A stretch of 38,940 bases of DNA, from NCBI GenBank assembly GCA_944386045.1, contig CALWZO010000013.1, positions 1 to 38,940 of the forward strand. The letters run 5' to 3'. Below the pieces are notes generated by a model. The model worked only from the letters and a program-made list of their open reading frames with translations. It made no database searches and was not told where the DNA came from. Numbering within the stretch: the stretch's first letter is position 1; every line of letters begins with the position of its first letter. The translations under genes and the position numbers were made by a program. Shown here piece after piece: positions 15,506 through 22,997 of this stretch. Origin of the DNA: an uncultured Clostridia bacterium. GTDB taxonomy: Bacteria; Bacillota; Clostridia; Oscillospirales; Ruminococcaceae.

Positions 15506-16285
15506 CTAAATATACAAAATAAAGTTGTCCTGGGTTTTCCAGAATACGCTGGCTCCCACCACCAGGGCTGCCACTGCAAAAAATGTGCACACCCCAATGG
15601 AAACAACCGAGGGGAACACCCCGTCTATAACACAGCCGCGGAAAGAGGTCACATACCAGTACAGCGGATTAAGCCTGCCCAGATACACCATAAAGGTGCC
15701 CTGCCAGATGCTTTCCGGGTAAAATATCGGTGTGGCATAGCTGAGGGCTGTCACTATAACCGTCCAAAAATGCATCACATCCCTGAAAAATATCGCCGCG
15801 GCAGCCAAAAACAACCCCACACCGGTGCAGAACATAAACAGCAAAAACATGGGTATGACGCCGGCAAACAGGCTGAGGTGGAAGGATGTGCGGGTTATAA
15901 GCATCACAAACATCAGCGCTATCATGGAAAAAAACAGGTTCAAAAAGGAAAAACAGCTTTTTTCCAGCGGGAAAATATATTTGGGTACATAAACTTTTTT
16001 AATCAGCGGCGCCGAAAACAGCACACTGCCCATGGCCGCCGTGCTGGACTCGTTGAAAAATGTAAACAACAGCTGTCCGGACAGCAGGTACACCGGATAA
16101 TTGGGTATGTCAAAGCGGAAAAATTTTGAAAAAACCGCTGTCATAACCAGCATCATCAGCAGCGGATTGAGCACGCTCCATAATATACCCAACTTACTGC
16201 GGCGGTATTTTACCTTTATGTCCCTGCCGATAAGGTTGGACAGCAAAAAACGGTAACGCCAAAATGTGGCAAATCTGTTTTTCAT
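15506..16285 (-). CDS. Polysaccharide ABC exporter permease (Wzm/TagG type)
   Basis: 259 residues with about six membrane segments. The N-terminus RFLLSNLIGRDIKVKYRRS and the following GILWSVLNPLLMM are characteristic of the ABC-2 polysaccharide export permeases; NPLYWYV near residue 210 is also conserved. It pairs with the ATPase gene downstream. It begins 3 bases after the rfbC stop, so expression is coupled. Likely substrate is a rhamnose-containing cell-wall glycan, judged only from rfbC and the glycosyltransferases beside it. Confidence 0.9.
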   Translation of the reverse strand: MKNRFATFWRYRFLLSNLIGRDIKVKYRRSKLGILWSVLNPLLMMLVMTAVFSKFFRFDIPNYPVYLLSGQLLFTFFNESSTAAMGSVLFSAPLIKKVYVPKYIFPLEKSCFSFLNLFFSMIALMFVMLITRTSFHLSLFAGVIPMFLLFMFCTGVGLFLAAAAIFFRDVMHFWTVIVTALSYATPIFYPESIWQGTFMVYLGRLNPLYWYVTSFRGCVIDGVFPSVVSIGVCTFFAVAALVVGASVFWKTQDNFILYI

Positions 16286-16288
16286 ATA

Positions 16289-16855
16289 TCAATACCTTTC
16301 AAACCATTCAAATTTCTGCTGTGAGAAAGGGGTGTGGTGCTTGTCCTTTTCGCTGAGCTTCAGCGGGCAGTCCACCTGCGGCCACTGCACATTTACAGTC
16401 GGGTCATCAAAGGGTATTCCGCCTTCTGCGCCGGGGTTGTACACATCGGTGCATTTGTAGACAAATTCCGCCTCATCGCTGAGCACCAGGAAACCGTGGG
16501 CAAAACCTTCCGGAATATAAAACTGCATTTTGTTTTCACTGCTCAGCACCACGCCAAACCACTGGCCGAAAGTTTTTGACGCCGGGCGGCAGTCCACCGC
16601 CACATCGTACACCTCGCCGCTGATAACCCTTACCAGCTTGCCCTGGGTGTTTTCGGTCTGAAAATGCAGACCGCGCAAAACGCCCTTACTGCTTTTTGAA
16701 TGATTATCCTGGACAAATTCTTTGTCTATACCTGCCCGGGCAAATTCATCTTTCTGATAAGTTTCCATAAAAAAGCCGCGGTCATCACCGAAAACAGTGG
16801 GTTTTATAACCACCAGGCCTTCTATATCGTTTTTTATAAATTCAAATTTTGACAT
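16289..16855 (-). CDS. rfbC: dTDP-4-dehydrorhamnose 3,5-epimerase
   Basis: 188 residues, full length. It epimerises dTDP-4-keto-6-deoxyglucose on the way to dTDP-L-rhamnose. Motifs: FxDDRGFFMETYQ, FVQDNHSKSSKGVLRGLHFQ with the catalytic His in LHFQ, VRVISGEVYDVAVDCR, and YIPEGFAHGFLVLSD. Other rml genes are not in this window and must be elsewhere. It is the first gene of the surface-glycan operon, with GAGG before the ATG and a candidate promoter at 16905-16933. Confidence 0.93.
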   Translation of the reverse strand: MSKFEFIKNDIEGLVVIKPTVFGDDRGFFMETYQKDEFARAGIDKEFVQDNHSKSSKGVLRGLHFQTENTQGKLVRVISGEVYDVAVDCRPASKTFGQWFGVVLSSENKMQFYIPEGFAHGFLVLSDEAEFVYKCTDVYNPGAEGGIPFDDPTVNVQWPQVDCPLKLSEKDKHHTPFSQQKFEWFERY

Positions 16856-16904
16856 ATTTCATTTCCTCTGCATTAAATAATTTTAAACGCACTATAACAT
16901 TATA

Positions 16905-16933
16905 ATATTATCATAAGATACCTGTGTTTTCAA
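16905..16933 (-). promoter_or_regulatory. Candidate sigma-A promoter for the rfbC operon
   Basis: Minus-strand TTGAAA and TAATAT are separated by 17 bases, about 50 bases upstream of the rfbC start. The -10 is not ideal; an overlapping TATAAT a few bases downstream lacks a good -35. Confidence 0.5.
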
Positions 16934-16997
16934 CTAAAACAAAGGGACGCGCCAATTTAAATATGTAAATTTTTTATTTTGACCTGCAAATATTTAT

Positions 16998-17036
16998 AAA
17001 AGGCCCCCGGAGTATATCCGGAAGCCTTTTTGTTTT
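16998..17036. terminator. Terminator downstream of the SpoIIQ-like gene
   Basis: AAAAGGC..CCGGA / TCCGG..GCCTTTT forms an interrupted stem with a five-base loop. It lies immediately after the minus-strand M23 gene stop at 17049. The stronger T-run is on the plus strand, so it may act in both directions. Confidence 0.6.
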
Positions 17037-17048
17037 TAAAGCAGATTG

Positions 17049-17768
17049 TTATTTCAGTACAGTGTCGGGGTTTACCGCCGCGCCGTCCATTATTATTTCC
17101 AGGTGTATATGACTTTCTTCCATAACCTCCATATCCACCTGACCCACGGTGCCGATAGCCTGTCCCCGGCTTACGCTGTCACCCTCTTTTACATGAGGCT
17201 GCCGGGCAAGGCCGCAGTATCTGGCTGTAAAGTCACCGTGGTTTATTTCCACCACCGTGCCCAGCAGACCGTCGGTGTAAACTTTGGTTACTGTACCTGC
17301 GGCACCGGCTTTTACGGCTTCGTCCTGAACGGCGGAAATGTCAATGCCGTTGTGTGTACGCCAGTCGTCCATGGTGCGGTTGTACACCAGCTCATCGCCG
17401 GAAAAGGCATTGAATATCTTGCCGCTTACCGGGAGGGTAAACCGCGGTGTTGTATTCCGCCGGCTTTCTGACCGCTGTGACCGGGAAGAAGATTTGGCGG
17501 ATGAGGAGCTGGCCGGCCGCTGTGTCTGGGAAGCAGAGGGCAGCGGCACATTTTCCTGTTCTGTCTGCACATCTTCCACTTCCTGCTGCGACTGGGGCTG
17601 TGAAGACTGCCGTATGTTCTGCAAATGCTGTTCATCCAGCTGTTTGTTTATGTTGTTGACCGTCTGATAGGTAAATACACCGGCCAAAGCCAGGGCGCCC
17701 ACCAGCACCAGTGTGACACCGTTGTTTTTCAGCATGGAGCCCAGCTGACCGAAAAGCCTGTTTTTCAT
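17049..17768 (-). CDS. SpoIIQ-like M23 family metallopeptidase
   Basis: 239 residues. One membrane segment at about 18-34, a Gln/Ser-rich linker (about 55-105), then a LytM/M23 domain (about 110-239). The opening YNRTMDDWRTHNGIDI resembles SpoIIQ proteins of spore-formers, which sit in the forespore membrane and bind SpoIIIAH to form the channel to the mother cell. LytM zinc ligands are present: His139 and Asp143 (HNGID), and His220/His222 (HIH). Bacillus subtilis SpoIIQ lacks the first His; clostridial ones keep it, as here, so endopeptidase activity is possible. Start has GGAGG. Monocistronic between a terminator and its own leader. Without other spo genes nearby a general M23 cell-wall hydrolase remains an alternative. 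Confidence 0.7.
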   Translation of the reverse strand: MKNRLFGQLGSMLKNNGVTLVLVGALALAGVFTYQTVNNINKQLDEQHLQNIRQSSQPQSQQEVEDVQTEQENVPLPSASQTQRPASSSSAKSSSRSQRSESRRNTTPRFTLPVSGKIFNAFSGDELVYNRTMDDWRTHNGIDISAVQDEAVKAGAAGTVTKVYTDGLLGTVVEINHGDFTARYCGLARQPHVKEGDSVSRGQAIGTVGQVDMEVMEESHIHLEIIMDGAAVNPDTVLK

Positions 17769-17855
17769 ATATAATCCTCCAAAAGCGTCTGTTTTATAGA
17801 TTTACATATATTTTTTACAGCTTATCGGTTTTTATACAATATTTTCTATCTGTTT

Positions 17856-19028
17856 TTATTCCACGGACAGTCTTTCCTGCGCCTGATATTTCTGCCCTGC
17901 CGTGTCGGTCATATCCAGTGTCAGTGTCAGGTTTGCCCCGGACGGCACATCCGCTTTTATATTTTCGGGCAGATAGTGAAAATAAGTTATATCAGCGTTG
18001 CCCAGCTGGCCGCTGGCGTAGGCGGCTTTTGTATCTTCTTCGGTAAAAGAGGTGTCGGCCTCCATACCGTCATCCAGTATGGCTTCAAAATTATCCTTAT
18101 ATATAACCTTGTCACCGCAAGTCAAAGTCAGTGTTGCCTGTTTTACTTTTTTAAGCAGTGTATCCTGATCGCCTGTATACATAGGGATTGACAGTGTGGC
18201 CTGTACCTGCCCGGAAACATACAGCTTTCCTTGCCGGCTTTGGCTAATATATCCGTCGAAAGTAAACTCTTTTATTTTCATCACATAGGCCAGCGACGGG
18301 TCTTCCAGGCTGCCAAAGCTGTAAGTTTTGGTTTCCCGCCCTTCCACCAGATAAAAATACACCGGCATGTAATCAGAGCACACCACATCTACTACGGCGG
18401 TGAAAACCCCATCGGAATACTGTCCGTCTGCAAAGACATTTTCGCCGCCGCTGTTTACGGAAACCCTGAAAAGTGTATTTTCCGTATAGCTGGACGGCAC
18501 CGCAGTAAACTGAAGGGAGGCGGTGTTGGTCAGTGTGTCATAGTCCAGCAGTTTATAGGACATATCTGCAAAATCCCGGTTGGGCACTGCTGACTGAAAA
18601 TGTCCCAGACCGGAAATCTGTCCGCGCAGGGAGGAAATCTCGCTTTCCAGGCGGCTTATCCTGTCCAGCCGGTTTTGCATGTTATAGCTTTGCCTGCGGT
18701 CTGTCACCCAAAAAGCCATACAACACACAGCCAGTATGACATAGGCGGCCAGCGGCCGGAGGGGAAATTTTCTGTTTTTGCGCTCCGGTGCGGGCAAGGG
18801 GGCTTCTGTTTTCGCCGGCCGTTCTTCCTGCCGGCTGTCATCAAGCAGATAGGATACGGGCACATCAAATATCTTTGCCAGCCGGGACAGGTTTTCCATG
18901 GTAGGCAGCGCACTGCCGTTTTCCCATTTTGACACCGACTGTCTGGACAGGCCCAGCATATCCGCCAGCGCTTCCTGACTGATGTTTTTATCCCTTCTCA
19001 GCTTTGCTATTTTTTCACCTGTTTTCAT
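17856..19028 (-). CDS. Membrane-anchored XRE-family transcriptional regulator
   Basis: 390 residues. Residues 4-58 are a Cro/C1-type helix-turn-helix (KIAKLRRDKNISQEALADML, then LSRQSVSKWENG). A Pro/Glu linker leads to one membrane segment at about 93-108, then a predicted coiled coil (about 113-140: MQNRLDRISRLESEISSLRG) and about 245 residues that should lie outside the cell, mainly beta-strand in character, with no family I can name. This layout suggests a one-component sensor that reads an extracellular signal and acts on DNA from the membrane. It has its own minus-strand promoter (19129-19158) overlapping a plus-strand promoter, so it may control itself and the divergent patatin operon. 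Target genes are inferred. Confidence 0.8.
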   Translation of the reverse strand: MKTGEKIAKLRRDKNISQEALADMLGLSRQSVSKWENGSALPTMENLSRLAKIFDVPVSYLLDDSRQEERPAKTEAPLPAPERKNRKFPLRPLAAYVILAVCCMAFWVTDRRQSYNMQNRLDRISRLESEISSLRGQISGLGHFQSAVPNRDFADMSYKLLDYDTLTNTASLQFTAVPSSYTENTLFRVSVNSGGENVFADGQYSDGVFTAVVDVVCSDYMPVYFYLVEGRETKTYSFGSLEDPSLAYVMKIKEFTFDGYISQSRQGKLYVSGQVQATLSIPMYTGDQDTLLKKVKQATLTLTCGDKVIYKDNFEAILDDGMEADTSFTEEDTKAAYASGQLGNADITYFHYLPENIKADVPSGANLTLTLDMTDTAGQKYQAQERLSVE

Positions 19029-19102
19029 GCTTTTCCTCCGTGAATGTTTTACCTTATGCTATCAAAACCGGCGATTTACCGCCACCATTTTTCGGTTGCA
19101 AA

Positions 19103-19130
19103 TTGCAAACTTTCAGTTGCGCCATATAAT
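19103..19130 (+). promoter_or_regulatory. Plus-strand sigma-A promoter overlapping the XRE gene promoter
   Basis: TTGCAA and TATAAT are 16 bases apart. The -35 lies in a run of palindromic TTGCAA units (TTGCAA at 19096-19101 and 19103-19108). It would give a leader of about 130 bases before the patatin-like gene. Confidence 0.45.
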
Positions 19131-19158
19131 TTTAGCATAACTTGACCTGTTCTGTAAA
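19129..19158 (-). promoter_or_regulatory. Extended -10 promoter for the XRE regulator gene
   Basis: Minus-strand TTTACA and TAAAAT are 18 bases apart with a TGn extension before the -10. Its -10 overlaps the -10 of the opposing promoter by two bases. The transcript leader then carries the TTGCAA repeats. Confidence 0.5.
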
Positions 19159-19208
19159 TGCGGTGCAGCCGGGATGGTAAATTATACAAAACATTCACAA
19201 TGCCGTTA

Positions 19209-19237
19209 TTGTAAATATTTTTCAAAAGGGTTATAAT
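19209..19237 (+). promoter_or_regulatory. Sigma-A promoter of the patatin-like gene
   Basis: TTGTAA and TATAAT are 17 bases apart, with a short leader carrying GAGGTG before the ATG at 19270. Confidence 0.65.
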
Positions 19238-19269
19238 TTTTATATTATTGCTTATCGAGAGGTGAAAAA

Positions 19270-20118
19270 ATGTTTGACTGTGCTTTGATTTTGGAAGGCG
19301 GCGGCATGAGAGGTGTATACACCGCCGGCATACTGGATTATTTTTTGGAACAGGGGCTGGAGTTTTCGTCTGTATACGGCGTTTCCGCCGGTGCGCTGAA
19401 CGGAGCAAACTTTGTCAGCCGACAGCACGGGCGCAGCATACGCACCTTTACCGAATACCTGGATGACGAGAGGTATTCCGGCGCCAAATATCTGTTTAAA
19501 AACGGCGACTGGTTCAATATAGACTTTGTGTACGGCGAAATACCGAACAAGCTGGATGTGGTGGACTGGGACACCTTTGCCGCCAGCAAGACCAAATTTT
19601 ATGCGGTTGTGTCCAATGTGGTCACCGGCAAGGCGGAATATCACCGCGTCACCGACCTGAGAAAACAGATGGATACAGTGCGCCGGTCGGCCAGCCTGCC
19701 GCTTTTGTCCACCATTGTAAATATAAACGGCAAAAAATATCTGGATGGCGGCATCTGCGACAGTATCCCCCTGTACAAAAGCATACAGGACAGCAACCAT
19801 AAAAATGTGGCGATACTGACCCAGCACCGCGGCTTTGAAAAGCAGCCGGCCTCTGCCATGGGGCTGGTAAAACTGAGATACCGCAAATACCCCAAGTTCG
19901 TCCGGGCCAACAGATACAGGCATTTGATGTACAACAATCAGACAAAGTATGTTTATCAGAAGGAAAAGGAAGGTCAGGCCTTTGTAATCCAGCCAAAAGA
20001 GCCGGTAAATATAGACAGGCTGGAAAAAAGCACCGAAAAGCTGTGGCGGCTGTACCGCGCCGGATACAATGACGGCAAAGAAAGTTTTGAACGGATGATG
20101 AAATATCTTGACAACTGA
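19270..20118 (+). CDS. Patatin-like phospholipase (RssA/YjjU type)
   Basis: 282 residues. The patatin Ser-Asp dyad is visible: oxyanion-hole EGGGMRG at 9-15, nucleophile elbow GVSAG with Ser39, and the Asp in YLDGG (Asp159). Members hydrolyse acyl esters of lipids; the natural substrate is not known. The length and the C-terminal half (MGLVKLRYRKYPKFVRANRY) match the bacterial YjjU subgroup. No signal peptide, so cytosolic or membrane-associated. A 301-residue antisense reading frame over this gene is a shadow. Followed after 16 bases by the Crp-type regulator and probably co-transcribed. Confidence 0.88.
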   Translation: MFDCALILEGGGMRGVYTAGILDYFLEQGLEFSSVYGVSAGALNGANFVSRQHGRSIRTFTEYLDDERYSGAKYLFKNGDWFNIDFVYGEIPNKLDVVDWDTFAASKTKFYAVVSNVVTGKAEYHRVTDLRKQMDTVRRSASLPLLSTIVNINGKKYLDGGICDSIPLYKSIQDSNHKNVAILTQHRGFEKQPASAMGLVKLRYRKYPKFVRANRYRHLMYNNQTKYVYQKEKEGQAFVIQPKEPVNIDRLEKSTEKLWRLYRAGYNDGKESFERMMKYLDN

Positions 20119-20134
20119 CACTTTGGAGAAAAAC

Positions 20135-20776
20135 ATGGCCGATCTGACAAAAAACATACTGTTCAGCGGTTTGAACGCCCGGCAGATTGACCGGATAATA
20201 AAACGGTGCGGCGGCTGGGAAAAACAGCTGAAGGACGGCGAAGCGGCCGTGCGCCAGGGAGATATTCTCCATTACATAGGAATAGTATTGTCCGGGACAG
20301 CCGTAGGCAAAAAATACACTGCCGACGGCGAAGAAATAATAGTTTCACGCATGGGCGAAAACCGGATTTTTGCAGATGTGCTGTCCGGTGCGGCCGGCTT
20401 TGCCAGCCCGGTAAGCGTGTTTGCCGTCGGACAATGCAGGGTACTGTTTTTGGATTATAACCGGCTGCTGTCCTGCACCCTTCCCCAGGGGCCTGCGGTG
20501 CTGAAAAATATGATACAGAATATATCCCTGAAATATTTTGCCCAAAACAGACGCATGGATATATTGATGATGAAAAGCCTGCGCGAAAAAATAACCGCTT
20601 ATCTTTTGTGGCAAAAACAGATGTCCGGCACCGATGAGTTTGACATTGACCTGGACAGGCGACTGCTGGCAGACTTTCTTGCCGTCGAGCGCTCGGCTTT
20701 GTCCCGCGAACTGTCAAGGATGAAAAAGGACGGACTTATCCGGTACAAAAAAAATCATTTCAAATTGTTTTTCTGA
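20135..20776 (+). CDS. Crp/Fnr-family transcriptional regulator
   Basis: 213 residues from the ATG at 20135, chosen because GGAG lies 7 bases upstream; an earlier in-frame ATG at 20108 would overlap the patatin gene and has no site. Residues about 15-125 are a cyclic-nucleotide-binding-like beta barrel (ILHYIGIVLSGTAVGKKY). The C-terminal part is a winged helix with ERSALSRELSRMKKDGLI as recognition helix. No four-cysteine Fnr cluster is visible at the N-terminus, so it is closer to the effector-binding or YeiL-like members. The adjacent HD-domain gene has its own promoter and may be a target. Confidence 0.8.
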   Translation: MADLTKNILFSGLNARQIDRIIKRCGGWEKQLKDGEAAVRQGDILHYIGIVLSGTAVGKKYTADGEEIIVSRMGENRIFADVLSGAAGFASPVSVFAVGQCRVLFLDYNRLLSCTLPQGPAVLKNMIQNISLKYFAQNRRMDILMMKSLREKITAYLLWQKQMSGTDEFDIDLDRRLLADFLAVERSALSRELSRMKKDGLIRYKKNHFKLFF

Positions 20777-20791
20777 TTTTTGCAAAACCGC

Positions 20792-20820
20792 TTGTACTGA
20801 TTGCAAAAGGATAATATAAT
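20792..20820 (+). promoter_or_regulatory. Sigma-A promoter of the HD-domain gene
   Basis: TTGTAC and TATAAT are 17 bases apart; the spacer contains TTGCAAAAG. Start is expected near 20827, with AAGGAGAG before the ATG at 20860. Confidence 0.7.
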
Positions 20821-20859
20821 ATTGTTAGTTATGACTTTACATAAAAGGAGAGTAATAAA

Positions 20860-21423
20860 ATGCTTACACTGGAAAGAGCAAAGGAACTGAACGCCACCAT
20901 GGTCAGCGAACCGCACCTTATCCTGCATGCCAAAAATGTCATGTACGCAATGGGCGGCCTGGCAAAACACTTCGGCGAAGATGTACAGCACTGGCAGGCC
21001 ATAGGTTTTCTGCACGACTATGACTATGAAAAATATCCCGAGGAGCACCTTCAGCACACCGAACAGCCGCTGAAAGAGGCCGGACTGACCGATGAAGAAG
21101 TCAGGGCTATTATGGCTCACGGCTGGGGACTGTGCAGTGATGTGGAGCCGGTAACCAACCTGGAAAAAAGCCTGTATACTGTTGATGAACTGACAGGTAT
21201 AATCCAGGCCGCCGCCAGAATGAGACCCAACGGCATTGAAGATATGGAAATATCCAGCTTTATGAAAAAATTCAAGGACAAAAAATTTGCAGCCAAATGT
21301 GACAGGGAAGTTATCAAAAAAGGCTGTGAAATGCTGGGCATGGAAGTGAAAGATGTGGCCGCAATCTGCATTGACGCCATGAAAGAGCACGCCCGGGAGC
21401 TGGAAATAGGCCCCAAAGCCTGA
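20860..21423 (+). CDS. HD-domain (HDIG-type) hydrolase-like protein
   Basis: 187 residues. The metal-binding HD pattern is present: His23, His52-Asp53 (FLHDYDYEKYP), His87 (IMAHGWG) and Asp109 (YTVDELTG). Such small HD proteins are predicted phosphohydrolases of unknown substrate; they are frequent in Clostridia. Cytosolic. The gene has its own promoter and a strong terminator, so it is a single-gene unit. Confidence 0.75.
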   Translation: MLTLERAKELNATMVSEPHLILHAKNVMYAMGGLAKHFGEDVQHWQAIGFLHDYDYEKYPEEHLQHTEQPLKEAGLTDEEVRAIMAHGWGLCSDVEPVTNLEKSLYTVDELTGIIQAAARMRPNGIEDMEISSFMKKFKDKKFAAKCDREVIKKGCEMLGMEVKDVAAICIDAMKEHARELEIGPKA

Positions 21424-21440
21424 TTTAACTGTATATATGC

Positions 21441-21470
21441 AAAACGCTCCGGACAACGGGGCGTTTTTTG
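21441..21470 (+). terminator. Terminator after the HD-domain gene
   Basis: AAAACGCTCC and GGGGCGTTTT form the stem with a G-T pair, loop GGACAAC-like, followed by a T-run. Confidence 0.85.
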
Positions 21471-21536
21471 TATATGCTTGCTCACGGGGCAGAATGTATG
21501 CTATATTTTAATCAGATAAACTGCAAGGAGGCAAAA

Positions 21537-22262
21537 ATGAATTACCTGCGTGCCGTAAAACTGAAAAAACAGCCGCCGAAGAACTCTTATCTGGCCGGTC
21601 TGCCTGTGGTGGAAAGCCTGAAAAAAGCCGGAGAGCTGACCTTTGACAAGCCGGTCACCTTTTTGATTGGCGAAAACGGCAGCGGCAAATCCACCCTTTT
21701 GGAAGCTGTTGCAGTGGCCATGGGCTTCAATCCGGAGGGTGGCTCCAAGGATTTCAGCTTTTCCACCTCCGACACCCACTCCCCGCTGTACAGCATGCTG
21801 ACCTGTGTCAAATCTGTCAGGTTGATGTCAGACGGGTTTTTCCTGCGCGCCGAAAGCTTTTACAACGCCGCCAGCTACATAGACGACACGGCCGCATCCA
21901 ACGGCTATATAAGGTACGGCGGAAAATCCTTCCACAGGCAGTCCCACGGGGAGAGCTTTCTTGCACTGGCGGAAAACCGCTTCGGCCCGGGCGGTCTCTA
22001 TATCCTGGACGAGCCGGAGGCCGCACTTTCCCCCACAAGGCTTATGTCCCTGATGGTGATTATCCACCGCCTTGCCCGACAGGGCAGTCAGTTCATCATC
22101 GCCACCCACTCGCCGATACTTATGACATTGCCGGGCTCCCGGATTATACAGCTTACCGATGAAGGGTTTGAAAATGTTTCTTACCGGCAGACCGAACATT
22201 TTATCATCACAAAGGAATTTATGAACAATCCGCAAAAAATGCTGGATTTTCTGTTTAAATAA
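21537..22262 (+). CDS. AAA-family ATPase, short SMC/ABC-like type
   Basis: 241 residues from the ATG at 21537, chosen for the AAGGAGG six bases upstream; an ATG at 21468 would extend it into the terminator. Walker A is GENGSGKS (45-52), with the conserved Q-loop-like region after it; SHGESFLALAENRF acts as the signature region, ILDEPEAALSP is Walker B, and THSPILMTLPG is the switch. It resembles stand-alone AAA_15/AAA_21 ATPases. Function is unknown; no nuclease or toxin partner lies beside it. The next gene, a flavodoxin, follows after 48 bases. Confidence 0.75.
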   Translation: MNYLRAVKLKKQPPKNSYLAGLPVVESLKKAGELTFDKPVTFLIGENGSGKSTLLEAVAVAMGFNPEGGSKDFSFSTSDTHSPLYSMLTCVKSVRLMSDGFFLRAESFYNAASYIDDTAASNGYIRYGGKSFHRQSHGESFLALAENRFGPGGLYILDEPEAALSPTRLMSLMVIIHRLARQGSQFIIATHSPILMTLPGSRIIQLTDEGFENVSYRQTEHFIITKEFMNNPQKMLDFLFK

Positions 22263-22274
22263 ATTATTTTACAG

Positions 22275-22291
22275 CTTCGCTTGAGGCGAAG
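22275..22291 (+). other. Short intergenic hairpin before the flavodoxin gene
   Basis: CTTCGC and GCGAAG form a perfect 6-bp stem with a 5-base loop, 6 bases before the flavodoxin ribosome binding site. No T-run follows, so it is not a terminator; it may modulate coupling or mRNA stability. Confidence 0.4.
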
Positions 22292-22310
22292 TAAAGGAAG
22301 GAGAACATCT

Positions 22311-22784
22311 ATGAAAAAGACACTTGTGGCTTACTTTTCCGCCTCCGGAAACACACAGAAACTGGCCCGCGCACTGGCTGCGGCAACAGGGGCAGAACTT
22401 TTCTGCATCGAACCGGCAGTTCCCTACACCGGCCCCGACCTGGATTGGAGGGATAAAAACAGCCGTTCCACCCTGGAAATGCAAAACAGAGACAGCCGCC
22501 CCGCCATTGCCGGGGTGCCGGAAGATATAAGCAAATATGACAGAATATTTGTGGGATTTCCCATATGGTGGTACACCGCGCCCACAATAATCAACACCTT
22601 TTTGGAAAGTGTTGACCTGTCCGGCAAGACTGTAATCCCCTTTGCCACCAGCGGCGGCAGTGATATGGGGCAGACAAACCATTACCTTGCCCCCTCCTGC
22701 CCCGGCGCGCTGCTGAAAGAGGGCAGAAAGTTCAGCCCGGATACTGATATTTCCCGGCTGGCCGCCTGGGCGCAAAGTCTGTGA
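22311..22784 (+). CDS. Flavodoxin
   Basis: 157 residues from the ATG at 22311, preceded by AAGGAAGGAG; an in-frame ATG 30 bases earlier has no site. FMN phosphate loop: AYFSASGNTQKLA near the start. FVGFPIWWYTAPTIINTFLES and FATSGGSDMGQ are the ring-binding loops found in the Flavodoxin_4 group. These small FMN proteins carry single electrons in the cytosol and often serve under iron limitation. Its redox partner is not encoded nearby. Confidence 0.88.
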   Translation: MKKTLVAYFSASGNTQKLARALAAATGAELFCIEPAVPYTGPDLDWRDKNSRSTLEMQNRDSRPAIAGVPEDISKYDRIFVGFPIWWYTAPTIINTFLESVDLSGKTVIPFATSGGSDMGQTNHYLAPSCPGALLKEGRKFSPDTDISRLAAWAQSL

Positions 22785-22944
22785 TTTACAGAGAAAACTC
22801 ACGGCCCTTGCTTTTCTGATTGCGGCAGCCGGTGTGTATATGGCCGTGTTTTTGTCATAGTGGGTAAATTTGAAAAACGCCACAATACTCCTGACTTTGT
22901 AAACAGTCAAATAAAAATCATCTATAACCGGCGGTTTTTCGCAC

Positions 22945-22976
22945 AAAAAAACGAAGCCTTTCGGCTTCGTTTTTTT
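22945..22976. terminator. Bidirectional terminator between flavodoxin and oppA
   Basis: ACGAAGCC / GGCTTCGT with a TTTC loop, flanked by seven A and seven T, so it can work on both strands. It ends the opp operon on the minus strand. The 160 bases between the flavodoxin stop and this hairpin hold no convincing gene. Confidence 0.9.
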
Positions 22977-22997
22977 AATTTGTTCCAGTTAAACAGA

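Noticed and set aside
17810..17837. Possible sigma-F/G type promoter (GTATA and TGTAAAAAAT) before the SpoIIQ-like gene
   Set aside because: The -10 matches the GGNNANANT pattern poorly and the spacer of 13 is short. It would be expected for spoIIQ, but I cannot support it from sequence alone.
19252..20157. A 301-codon frame antisense to the patatin-like gene
   Set aside because: The plus-strand frame has a full set of patatin motifs and a good start; the antisense product has no recognisable domain and no ribosome site.
22785..22860. Hydrophobic peptide (KLTALAFLIAAAGVYMAVFLS) just after the flavodoxin
   Set aside because: It has no ATG, GTG or TTG start in frame with a ribosome site. It could be a remnant of a membrane protein, but the evidence is too thin to list.
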